DNA of 60,424 bases from Myxococcales bacterium (GTDB taxonomy: Bacteria; Myxococcota_A; UBA9042): contig JAGSHB010000014.1 in the NCBI GenBank assembly GCA_023954815.1, positions 1 through 60,424 of the forward strand. Direction: 5' to 3'. Shown here piece by piece: positions 1-8,359 of this stretch (positions within the stretch are counted from its first letter, which is position 1; each line of letters begins with the position of its first letter). Made by a program: the position numbers and the translations under genes. The notes beneath the pieces are model-generated. The model was not told the origin of the DNA, made no database searches, and was given only the letters and a program-made list of their open reading frames with translations.

Positions 1-503
1 GACACGCTGCGACCCAGCGCGGCGTAGAGCAGCATGCCACCCATGGAAAAGCCGATGTAGTCCAGCGACTGCGCATTGGCACGGGCGAGCACCGCATCCA
101 CGGCTGTCGGCAGGTCGTATTTCGCCATGGAACCGAAATCCATCGGCGCATCAAAGGTGGCGTTGGGCTGACCGGTGCGCAGGGTGAGCAGCCACACGTC
201 GCGGCCACGAGCCGACAGCCAACGCGGCAGGGACCAAGAGGGGTGAATGTCGAAGTTGCGGTGATTGAACGCGAGGCCGTGCACGCAGAGCACCGGCGGG
301 CCGACCGGCTCTCCTTGGGCGCGCAGACGGCGCAACTCGATACGCCCCCCATCCGGGGTCGGCAGCGCCTCTTTTTCGTCGTAGGGCAGCGCGTCGCCGT
401 TGCCGAGGCGGCGTGTCCAATAGGCGACGTGGGCCCAGGTCAAGCCCAGGGCCACGAATATGGCGATGACGACGGCCAGCGCAATGGTCCAGCTGAGGCT
501 CAT
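1..503 (-). CDS. Alpha/beta hydrolase, membrane-anchored (3' end outside window)
   Basis: The first 167 codons are present; the C-terminus lies beyond base 1. The start ATG at 503 overlaps the TGA of the upstream glycosyltransferase (ATGA), so the two are translationally coupled. Residues about 4-28 form a hydrophobic helix (signal anchor). Then come the oxyanion-hole segment VLCVHGL followed by NHRNFD, and near the window edge the nucleophile elbow GFSMGG with the catalytic serine. This is the alpha/beta hydrolase fold seen in lipases and PHA-synthase-like hydrolases; the acid and histidine of the triad would lie outside the window. The substrate cannot be told. An opposite-frame reading across the same bases is a shadow. 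Confidence 0.85.
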   Translation of the reverse strand, partial: MSLSWTIALAVVIAIFVALGLTWAHVAYWTRRLGNGDALPYDEKEALPTPDGGRIELRRLRAQGEPVGPPVLCVHGLAFNHRNFDIHPSWSLPRWLSARGRDVWLLTLRTGQPNATFDAPMDFGSMAKYDLPTAVDAVLARANAQSLDYIGFSMGGMLLYAALGRSV

Positions 504-1729
504 TTCTTGACCTCCGGCCGCATGGCTCTGACGGAGGAGACGGCAGCAAAGCCGCCGCTGATGGCCCCTCGCCGCCGCCGAGACGTGCCGCGGTGGTCGG
601 TCAATACGCGATCGTAGAGCGCTTCGTAGGCGGTGGTGACAGCGGCGATGTCGAACCTGTCTTTGACCAATTGCTTAGCCCGCTCGCCCAGGCGCTGACG
701 TCTCTCGGGGTCGCGCAAGAGCTCCACGATGGCCACAGCGATGCTGACCGGGTTCATCGATGGCACGCCGATGGCTGCGCCGGGCTCGACCAGCTCTTCG
801 AAGGGCGGCTTGTTGGCGACGATGGTGGAGATGCCTTGCGCCAGCCCCTCGAGCAACACCATGGGCATGTCGAGACGTTGATTGGCGCTGTCGGCCGGGA
901 AGATCTGGATATCTGAGGCGGCGAGCAGCTCGGAGATATCGTCGACTTCGTTTAGAAAGGTGATGTGATGACCCATGCCATCCGCGAGCAGGGCGCTGCG
1001 AATCTTCGCCTCTTCATCGGCATCTTTGCGGCTGCGTAGACGGCACGCCATGACGAAATGAACCGGCAACTCGCGCACCACCCGCGGCAACGTCGCCGCC
1101 ACGGTACGAGCGGCGTAGGTGTGGGTGTAGTCGCCGGCGTACAGCACGACAGGGAGATGGCTCGGAATGCCGCAACGAGCGCGAATCGTCGCGCGATCGG
1201 TCGTGACGGTGCGCATATGGATGCCTGGCGGAATCCAGAGGGCATCATCGACCCCTTCCCGCTGAATGCGACGCTGGGTCTCTTGGCTGAGACAGACCAC
1301 CGGCTCCGCGGCGACGAGGCGCGTGATGCCCAATGTCGTGCGCGGCGCCCGTACGAGGGTGTGCAACAGCGGCAGGCTGCGCATGCGACAGGCGGCGCGA
1401 ACCGCCGGACAAACCAGCACATCCGCTGGCCAAAATAGGTGCACGAGGTCGGCTGAGGTATCGCCTAAAAGCCGATTAAATAGCCCCAAACGCCGCCCGA
1501 CCGGGGTGTGGCCTCCCACGCGCGGCCCCCACGCTGGATCGGTCTCCACGTGGGCCGGCAGGGCGCCGACGACGCCCTCGTGGGTCAACACCCGCGGACG
1601 ATAGCGGCTCATGTGCGTCGCCACGCCGCGAACGAGGTTCTTGTCGCTGCGTGTCCACGGCGGCTCGACCGGTCCCGATAGCAGCAGGACGCGAGGCTGG
1701 TAGCTACTTTGGGGTGAGGGCGATGACAC
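500..1729 (-). CDS. Glycosyltransferase family 4 (GT-B fold)
   Basis: A protein of 409 aa starting at a GTG with AGGAG seven bases upstream. The N-terminal half carries the GT-B acceptor domain. The C-terminal half starts around the VVLYAGDY strand and has the nucleotide-sugar binding signature ending in LDMPMVLLEGLAQG followed by PPFEELVEPG, the E-x7-E type motif of GT4 retaining transferases. There is no membrane segment, so it is cytoplasmic or peripheral. It lies 31 bp after pheT and is coupled to the alpha/beta hydrolase that follows. Donor and acceptor are unknown; surface polysaccharide or glycolipid assembly is the family's usual role. Confidence 0.85.
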   Translation of the reverse strand: MSSPSPQSSYQPRVLLLSGPVEPPWTRSDKNLVRGVATHMSRYRPRVLTHEGVVGALPAHVETDPAWGPRVGGHTPVGRRLGLFNRLLGDTSADLVHLFWPADVLVCPAVRAACRMRSLPLLHTLVRAPRTTLGITRLVAAEPVVCLSQETQRRIQREGVDDALWIPPGIHMRTVTTDRATIRARCGIPSHLPVVLYAGDYTHTYAARTVAATLPRVVRELPVHFVMACRLRSRKDADEEAKIRSALLADGMGHHITFLNEVDDISELLAASDIQIFPADSANQRLDMPMVLLEGLAQGISTIVANKPPFEELVEPGAAIGVPSMNPVSIAVAIVELLRDPERRQRLGERAKQLVKDRFDIAAVTTAYEALYDRVLTDHRGTSRRRRGAISGGFAAVSSVRAMRPEVKK

Positions 1730-1759
1730 AGGCGGCTCCTAGGGATGGCGACAAGAGGA

Positions 1760-4474
1760 TCAACTGTGATGCGTGATCATGTCCTGCGCCCAACCATCGC
1801 GCACTTGGCTGTGATCGAGCAAACTACCGAGTAACGCTCGCCGAATTTGGGTGATGTTGTCGTCGGTCAGCGAACCATCGGGGTTGCGGCTGGTGACATT
1901 GAACGTCAGGGCGCGGCCAAACGCATCGGTACCCTCATCAGCGTACTCGCTCACCCACTGCACATCGACGCTGACACCATCGACGACACCGTCGCCAGCG
2001 GCAGCCAAGACACCCCGCAAATCATCGGCGCGCACGGACGGCTGACAGGGCACGGTGAGGTCAAAGGCGGACGGCGGAAACTTCGGCGGCGCTTCGCCTT
2101 GCTCCGGCACCGCTGTCACGTCGAGCAGCGCGTCGAGATCAAGCTCGACCAAGGCGACCTCAGCGGGCACGCCCAGACGCGAGCGAACCTCGGGGTGGAT
2201 GAGGCTGACGAGGCCGATGAAGCGGCCATCGACCGCGATGGTGGCGTGACGCGCGGTATGCAACCACGCGGGACGCAGATCGACCTGACCAGGGTGCCGA
2301 ATCAGGCCGTCGGGGAGCTGACCGACACTAGGCTGCCGCTTGAACTGCGGCGCAGGACGCTGCAGCTGGCGACAGAGATCTTCCACCGCCCCCACCGCCT
2401 CGCGAAACAAGCGAACGCTGACGGCCTTGGGCGCCGAGACCAGCCCCTGCTGACCACCGCCGAGTCGCTCGCCGAGCGCAATCGCCAGGCGACGCGGCTG
2501 CCAAGGCAATGGCGCGGTCGACTTCAGCGCTGCCGTGGCGCCTTCCCGAAGCGCATCGGAGAGGCCGTCGAGATAACCTTGTCGTGCAGTCGAATCCGTC
2601 AAAGCAGGCGGCAATCCCGGGTCCGCAGCTGGATGTGCGCTCTCGTTTGATGCCAACGGCACAAAGGCGCGACTGAGCTCGAACAGCCCGATGGTCAGCC
2701 CCTTGTGGCCCTCCGCTGCACGGTTGCCCTGGAGCAGGTTGTCTTCCATGGCGCTGAGCAGGTTATTGCAGAGCAGCCTGCGCAGGTGGGTCTGATCGGC
2801 CGACAAATGGTTGGCCAAACGCAGACGCGGCTCGGCGTGACCTGCGGCGCTCAATTCCACCAGGCCAGCGCGCTTGCGGAAGGGCTCGGACTCAAAGCTG
2901 TAGAGGACCACCTCGGTCAGCCCGCGGCCTTGGGCCAGCGCTTGGCGAGCAGCCCGCTCTTGAAGCTTGCTCGGCGGCAAGTAGGGCGGGCGGGCTGCGA
3001 CCTGCGGCGCCTCACTCGGAATGTGATCGTAGCCGAAGACGCGACCGAGCTCCTCGACCAAATCCTCGGCGATCCCCACGTCCCGGCCGGCACGAAAGCT
3101 CGGCACGGTCACGACCAGCTCGTCGCCTTCGCCACGGAGCTCAAACGCCAGCGCGGAAAAGGCACGATCCATCCAGGCATCGCTCAACTGCTCGGCATTG
3201 AGCCCCAGACGACTGCGCAGGTAAGAGCGGCTCGTCGAGATCGCCACCGGCGCGGGCGGGCTATCGATGTGCGCACCCTTGTCGAGCAGCGAAGCCGTGA
3301 TCTGCGCGTCTGGGCAAAGTTCGAGCACCATTTTGCAAAAGCGCAGCGCTGCGAGCCGGGCCGTTTCAGGATCGAGGTGTTTTTCGAAACGCGCGGAGCT
3401 ATCTGTCCGCATCCCTAGCCGCGTGGCTGTCTTGCGAATGGCGGCGCCGTCGAAACTGGCAGCTTCGAGCACCACCCCGGTCGTCGTGGCGACGATCTCG
3501 CTGTTGGCGCCCCCCATGATACCGGCGAGGGCAACGGGGCCCTGTTCATCGGTGATCACGCAATCGGTTGGAGCCAGATGACGCGTCTCGCCGTCGAGCG
3601 TCTCCAGCTGCTCCCCCTCGACCGCCTGCCGAATGATGAGCTGGTCGCCGCGGACGCTGCTGGCATCGAAGGCGTGCAGCGGATTGCCGGTCTCCAACAT
3701 CGCGAGATTCGTGGCGTCGACGATGTTGTTGATGGGCCGCACCCCGAGGCTGCGGAGCCGCAAACGAGCCGCCACCGGACTGGGAGCGATGGTGACACCG
3801 TCCAAGCGCGTACAGAGGTAGCGGCGACAGTGGCCATGGGCGGAGATCGCGACGTCGAGCGGCGGCGTGTCTCCGAAGGTCAATCCGGTGATATCCAGGG
3901 GCTTGAGCGGCCGGTTCAGCAGCGCGGCGACCTCGCGCGCCATGCCCACCTGACCCCACAGATCAGGGCGATGGGTGATCGACTTGTTGTCGACCTCGTA
4001 CAGCACATCATGCAAGGCGATTGCGGTTGGAAGCGGCGTGCCCGTAGGGGCGTCGCAACCGTCGAGCTCCATCAACCCATCGTGGTCCTCGCTCAAGCCC
4101 AAATCGGCCTCAGAGGCCAGCATTCCGGGCGATGGGACGCCACGCACCTCACCGTGGCGGACGGTGATGCCCGATGGCAGCGTCACCCCTGGCGGCACAA
4201 ACGGCACGCGCATACCCACTTTCAAATCGGGCGCGCCGCAGACCACCTGGACCTGCCGGTCGCCCAAGTCGCAGTCCGCGAGCCGCAGCTTGTCAGCGTT
4301 TGGGTGGGGCGAGATCTTGACGACCTCAGCCACGACGACCGCGCTGAGCCCAGCGCCAAATTCGACGACCTCCTCAATCTCGGCGACCGAGAGGGTGAAG
4401 CGTTCCGCGAACGCTTTGGGGTCTACGCCGGTCGTATCGACCAACTCGCTGATCCAATTCCAGGAGACGAACAT
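1760..4474 (-). CDS. pheT: Phenylalanyl-tRNA synthetase beta subunit
   Basis: A protein of 904 aa, full length for bacterial PheT. It forms the alpha2-beta2 enzyme charging tRNA-Phe. I chose the ATG at 4474 because the protein then opens with MFVSWNWISELV, the usual PheT N-terminus; an open extension to 4558 has no such similarity. In order: the EMAP-like tRNA-binding OB domain (VVVAEVVKISPHPNADKL), the B3/B4 editing region, B5, the catalytic-like core and a C-terminal FDX-ACB domain beginning near PPSAFDLTVPC. It lies 105 bp after pheS in the usual alpha-then-beta order. Confident from whole-length similarity. Confidence 0.97.
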   Translation of the reverse strand: MFVSWNWISELVDTTGVDPKAFAERFTLSVAEIEEVVEFGAGLSAVVVAEVVKISPHPNADKLRLADCDLGDRQVQVVCGAPDLKVGMRVPFVPPGVTLPSGITVRHGEVRGVPSPGMLASEADLGLSEDHDGLMELDGCDAPTGTPLPTAIALHDVLYEVDNKSITHRPDLWGQVGMAREVAALLNRPLKPLDITGLTFGDTPPLDVAISAHGHCRRYLCTRLDGVTIAPSPVAARLRLRSLGVRPINNIVDATNLAMLETGNPLHAFDASSVRGDQLIIRQAVEGEQLETLDGETRHLAPTDCVITDEQGPVALAGIMGGANSEIVATTTGVVLEAASFDGAAIRKTATRLGMRTDSSARFEKHLDPETARLAALRFCKMVLELCPDAQITASLLDKGAHIDSPPAPVAISTSRSYLRSRLGLNAEQLSDAWMDRAFSALAFELRGEGDELVVTVPSFRAGRDVGIAEDLVEELGRVFGYDHIPSEAPQVAARPPYLPPSKLQERAARQALAQGRGLTEVVLYSFESEPFRKRAGLVELSAAGHAEPRLRLANHLSADQTHLRRLLCNNLLSAMEDNLLQGNRAAEGHKGLTIGLFELSRAFVPLASNESAHPAADPGLPPALTDSTARQGYLDGLSDALREGATAALKSTAPLPWQPRRLAIALGERLGGGQQGLVSAPKAVSVRLFREAVGAVEDLCRQLQRPAPQFKRQPSVGQLPDGLIRHPGQVDLRPAWLHTARHATIAVDGRFIGLVSLIHPEVRSRLGVPAEVALVELDLDALLDVTAVPEQGEAPPKFPPSAFDLTVPCQPSVRADDLRGVLAAAGDGVVDGVSVDVQWVSEYADEGTDAFGRALTFNVTSRNPDGSLTDDNITQIRRALLGSLLDHSQVRDGWAQDMITHHS

Positions 4475-4579
4475 GACAGGGCTCTCTGTTAGGGAGGGAG
4501 AGACGGGCTTGGCGACTTGGCGGTGACTGCGCACGCGCCCACAGGGGATGGCCCCCAAAGCAGCCAGACTTTCAGGCGG

Positions 4580-5632
4580 CTACGTGCCGGGGTGAAATCC
4601 TTCGACGAAGCGGGCGTCACCACCCATGAGCAGGCGAATATCGTTGACGCCGTAGCGCATCATCACCAGCCGAGACAGACCCAAACCAAAGGCCCAGCCT
4701 TGCCACTCGTCGGGATCGAGACCGCCTGCGCGCAGCACATTGGGATGCACCAGACCGCAGGGCAGAAGCTCCACCCAACCCGACTGTTTGCACACCGAGC
4801 AGCCTTTTTGGTCGCAGACTTGGCAGCTGATATCGAGCTCAAAGCCCGGTTCCACGAAGGGAAAGTAGCCAGGCCGCAAGCGAACCTGCACATCGCGCTT
4901 GAAGATCGCCGACAGCAGGGTTCGCATCGAATCGAGCAGATGCCCCACCGAGACGTGCCGACCGATCATCAACCCTTCGAGCTGGTGAAAGGTGTGGTCG
5001 TGGCTCGCATCGGTGGATTCGTAGCGGTAGACCTTGCCTGGAAACACGGCACGGAACGGCGGCTTGAACTGGTGCATTGCGCGCACCTGACCGGCCGACG
5101 TGTGGGTCCGAAGTAGGTGGCCGCCTTCGAGCCAGAACGTATCCTGCATGTCGCGGGCGGGATGCCAGCCGGGAATGTTGAGGGCTTCGAAGTTGTCGAA
5201 CTCGCTCTCCACCTCTGGGTAGTCCAGCACCGAAAAGCCCATGGAGATGAAGACGTCTTCGAGTTCTTGCTGCACCCGACTCAGCGGATGAACGTGGCCG
5301 GGCGCACCATCGAGGCCTGGCAGGGTTTCGTCGAAGGTCGTGTCGGCCAGTTCGGCGGCGATGGCGGCCTGGACGATCGCCTCGCGGCGCGCGGAGACAG
5401 CACGGGTCACCTTGCCCCGCAGACCACCAGCCGCAGCACCGAATGCCTTGCGCTCGCTCTTGTCGAGTTTGCCGATGCGCTTCATCAGGGCGGTGACGTT
5501 GCCCTTGCGACCCAGCGCGCCCACCTCCGCCTCTCGCAAGGTGGCCAGGGTCGCTGCGGCCTCGATCGCGCCCAGGGCGGTCAGCGCTGCGCTGTCGATG
5601 TCGGCCATCCAGGCCGGCGTCTCAGTAGACAT
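4580..5632 (-). CDS. pheS: Phenylalanyl-tRNA synthetase alpha subunit
   Basis: A protein of 350 aa with an N-terminal coiled coil (about 1-90) and the class II catalytic core. Motif 2 is FPGKVYRYESTDASHDHTFH; motif 3 is GWAFGLGLSRLVMM. Between them is a four-cysteine knuckle (CQVCDQKGCSVC) characteristic of the PheS subfamily found in several deltaproteobacterial and Bacteroidetes-type lineages and probably a structural zinc site. The start ATG at 5632 has a purine-rich GAGAGAG leader. It lies only 33 bp after the parvulin lipoprotein and precedes pheT. Confidence 0.97.
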   Translation of the reverse strand: MSTETPAWMADIDSAALTALGAIEAAATLATLREAEVGALGRKGNVTALMKRIGKLDKSERKAFGAAAGGLRGKVTRAVSARREAIVQAAIAAELADTTFDETLPGLDGAPGHVHPLSRVQQELEDVFISMGFSVLDYPEVESEFDNFEALNIPGWHPARDMQDTFWLEGGHLLRTHTSAGQVRAMHQFKPPFRAVFPGKVYRYESTDASHDHTFHQLEGLMIGRHVSVGHLLDSMRTLLSAIFKRDVQVRLRPGYFPFVEPGFELDISCQVCDQKGCSVCKQSGWVELLPCGLVHPNVLRAGGLDPDEWQGWAFGLGLSRLVMMRYGVNDIRLLMGGDARFVEGFHPGT

Positions 5633-5665
5633 CTCTCTCGTCCCCCCATATCAGACCCGCAGGTC

Positions 5666-6757
5666 TCACTTCATCCGCCGCATCACGTGAAATCCGTAGC
5701 GCGTCTCCACCACATCGACACCTCCGAGTGGCAATCGAAGGGCCATTGTCCGAAATGGCGGCATCAACTTGGACCCGGCAGAAACCTCATACCGGCCGTC
5801 GCCTGGGTCATCGCTGTAGCGCTGCGCAAGTGCTGAAAAATCAGCTCCCGCGCGCCGGGCGGCGTGCGCGAGTCGTACGGCGAGGGCCAGAGCGGCGCTC
5901 CGGTCACGGGCCACTCTACGCCGGCCCATGGCCCCCTTGTACGCCACCAGCACGTGCGCGACCACCGTCTGCTTCGGCGCTTTGAAACCCGGCTTCGGCG
6001 GCCGGTCGATACCGCAGCGCGCAGACTCTTCGCCCTGTTCTGGGCAAACGCCGCCGACCAACTCCGGGAGCGGGCGTGGTTTGGGCGTGAATGACGGCGC
6101 CATGCGTTTGACGACGTGAAAGCCAAAGCGGGTCTTGATCACATCGACGCTGCCCAAGCCCAAACGGCGCGCAACCGTGATAATTCCGGGCAAGAAGCGG
6201 CCTTCCGCGCTGTTGTCGATGGTGTAAACCCCATCCCCGGGCTCGTCGCTGTACTTGTGGATGAGGGTCGAAAAAGCCATGCCTTTGCGCCGTGCGACAT
6301 GGCCCAACTCCAGCGCCAGTTTGCGGGCAGCCTGTTCGTCCCGATGCGGCGGAGCGCCGGGCAGCGTGCCCTTCCACGCGATAATCACCTGAGCGAGACG
6401 CACCTTGTCCGGCGGTCGCTCCATCTCATGCAGACAAGCCGACGCCGCCTCGCCCTCCAGCGGACAGGGCCCAATCAACAGGGAGTCGACAGGCGCAGGC
6501 TGCTGAGCTTGGCTGAGCGCGTCCGCTGGCGCTTCGGAGCGCGATTCGGCGTCATTCGATGTTGCGTCTTCACCGCCTGTGCCCGCATCTGGCTCAGTTG
6601 GCGCAGGCGGTGCGGGCGGCAACGCGGGCGGATGGGGCTCTTCGAACATCTCTGGCGGCGGCGGCGCCGCTTTTTCCTCATCGCAGCCCAACGCACACAG
6701 CACCCCACACAGGGCGACAGCGATGGTGGATAGGTGGTGGAGAACAGACCGAGACAA
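5666..6757 (-). CDS. Lipoprotein with two parvulin-type peptidylprolyl isomerase domains
   Basis: A protein of 363 aa. It starts at a TTG at 6757: an in-frame TAG lies four codons upstream, AGGG precedes the TTG, and only this start supplies the signal peptide ending in the lipobox ALGC. After a long Pro/Ala/Glu linker come two tandem parvulin (rotamase) units, about residues 120-225 and 245-363. Each has an FSxLxxxYSDxPGDG segment and ends in TRFGFHVVKRM or TRYGFHVMRRM, the parvulin C-terminal strand. The duplication is internal. Expected site: inner leaflet of the outer membrane or periplasmic face, helping outer membrane protein folding (inferred from the family). Confidence 0.88.
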   Translation of the reverse strand: MSRSVLHHLSTIAVALCGVLCALGCDEEKAAPPPPEMFEEPHPPALPPAPPAPTEPDAGTGGEDATSNDAESRSEAPADALSQAQQPAPVDSLLIGPCPLEGEAASACLHEMERPPDKVRLAQVIIAWKGTLPGAPPHRDEQAARKLALELGHVARRKGMAFSTLIHKYSDEPGDGVYTIDNSAEGRFLPGIITVARRLGLGSVDVIKTRFGFHVVKRMAPSFTPKPRPLPELVGGVCPEQGEESARCGIDRPPKPGFKAPKQTVVAHVLVAYKGAMGRRRVARDRSAALALAVRLAHAARRAGADFSALAQRYSDDPGDGRYEVSAGSKLMPPFRTMALRLPLGGVDVVETRYGFHVMRRMK

Positions 6758-6832
6758 GAGATTTCCCTAACGCAGCGCACGGGCGTAGGTGTCCATGCGC
6801 GGCCGGCATGGTGCTACCGCCCTACTGAGCGG

Positions 6833-8359
6833 TCAACGCGCGCCTTGTAGCGCCCACAAACCGTGACGCTGCGCCGCACTCGCCGCGGCGTTCTGTTCGA
6901 GCGGGTCGGACTTGTCCAAGGCGTTGAATGCGCGTTTGTAGTCGGAGAACGAACCGCCAGCTTCAAAGGCGTGCCAAGCGGCGAGCCCCGTAGCCTGGCC
7001 ACCCTGACTGAGTCGATATTCGATCCAAGCCCAGCGCGGAGAATCGAAACGCACGTCGACGCGGCGGCGCAGGGCCTTCTGCACCCGCTTGAGTCGGCGC
7101 ATGACCGTCGGGATATGTTCGAAAGGGGTCTCCGCGAGCGGCGTATGCAGCTTGGGCACAAATGGGCTGATGGTGATCGCCAGGGGCACGCGGGTCGACA
7201 AGTCGTTACAGAGATCGATCAACTCATCGAGATCGCGATCTTCCTCCTGGGGCAGCCCCAAAATGAGGTACATCTTCATCTGCTTCATTCGGAACGTGCG
7301 CGCCAGCTCCGCGACCTTGCGGAAATGCCGCTCCCGCAGCCCTTTCATCATCTTGCCGCGCATGCGCTGACTCGGCGCGTCCGATGCGACCGTCAGCGTT
7401 CGATAGCCGCCGAGGTGGAGCAACTCGACGAATTCTTCATCGAGCATGTCCGCCCGCAAACTGCTGATGCCGACCCCTTTTCCGCGTTCGACGGCCGCCC
7501 GAAGCGCCGGTTTGATAAAGGGCCAATCACTGACCGCCGCACCCACGAATCCGACACGCGCTGCGTCGCGATAGATCCCGGAATCCAGGGCGCTGACCAC
7601 GCGATCGAGCTCAGGGCTTCGCATCGGCGACGCCGGCGCGCGAACGACGCAAAACTTACAGTAACGCGGGCACCCGCGACTGGTCTCAAGCAGCGCCATG
7701 TTGCGAAACTCGGAGTCCGGACTCGTCCAAACGCCGTGGGCCGGAATGTGGGCGCCGCGTGCGACCAACACGTTGGGCACTGCGTCGCCATGCAAGCTCG
7801 GGACCCACACGCCATTGATCTCGGATAGGACCTTGAGGAACTCGGCTTTGGGCAGATCGGCTTCATAGGCGTCGAGCACGCTCTCTAGGGCATCTTCCGC
7901 CTCGCCGACGACGACGGCGTCAACGAAAGGACCGAGCGGCAGGACATTGCTCTGCGTCATCGGTCCGCCAGCGATGATCGGCGGCGCCGAATCGGAGCGG
8001 TCAGCGGCCAGCGGTGCGATGCCGCCGGCCTGCAGCATCCAGGCGAGATGCGGGATATCGAGCTCGTAGGCGATGGAAAACAGCACGGACGAAAACGCGC
8101 CGAGTGGCTGGCCATGCTCCATACTGCGCAACGGACCGCGCCACGAGGGCTCAAAGCAATCGTCCGGCAGCACGGCGCGTTCGCAGCTGACCGCCGCGCG
8201 GCTATTGAGAATGCGGTAGACCACCTGCAATCCGAGCGACGCGCCAGCGACCCGATAGTGATTGGGGTAGCACAGCACCAACTCTTGGGGCGCGCGGCGA
8301 TAGAGCGTGCCACGCTCGGTCGCGAGGACTGGAGCGCTGCGCCTGGGGTTGTAGCTCAT
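6833..8359 (-). CDS. Radical SAM protein with B12-binding-like N-terminal domain (TIGR03960-like)
   Basis: A protein of 508 aa. Residues 1-200 resemble the N-terminal region of cobalamin-type radical SAM proteins (VLCYPNHYRVAGASLG, PIIAGGPMTQSN, VVVGEAEDALE). Cys230, Cys234 and Cys237 form the CxxxCxxC [4Fe-4S] cluster motif (RGCPRYCKFC). The arrangement matches the widespread but functionally unassigned family in which such a domain is fused or adjacent to a DUF2344 partner; no DUF2344 protein is visible here. The ATG overlaps the TGA of the preceding gene (ATGA). Reaction and substrate unknown. Confidence 0.85.
   Translation of the reverse strand: MSYNPRRSAPVLATERGTLYRRAPQELVLCYPNHYRVAGASLGLQVVYRILNSRAAVSCERAVLPDDCFEPSWRGPLRSMEHGQPLGAFSSVLFSIAYELDIPHLAWMLQAGGIAPLAADRSDSAPPIIAGGPMTQSNVLPLGPFVDAVVVGEAEDALESVLDAYEADLPKAEFLKVLSEINGVWVPSLHGDAVPNVLVARGAHIPAHGVWTSPDSEFRNMALLETSRGCPRYCKFCVVRAPASPMRSPELDRVVSALDSGIYRDAARVGFVGAAVSDWPFIKPALRAAVERGKGVGISSLRADMLDEEFVELLHLGGYRTLTVASDAPSQRMRGKMMKGLRERHFRKVAELARTFRMKQMKMYLILGLPQEEDRDLDELIDLCNDLSTRVPLAITISPFVPKLHTPLAETPFEHIPTVMRRLKRVQKALRRRVDVRFDSPRWAWIEYRLSQGGQATGLAAWHAFEAGGSFSDYKRAFNALDKSDPLEQNAAASAAQRHGLWALQGAR

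Noticed and set aside
3578-4492. Long plus-strand open frame opposite pheT
   Set aside because: It is a mirror of pheT in a GC-rich genome: no ribosome binding site, arginine/glycine-rich composition, no family match. The same applies to long frames opposite the metallopeptidase, radical SAM and helical-repeat genes.
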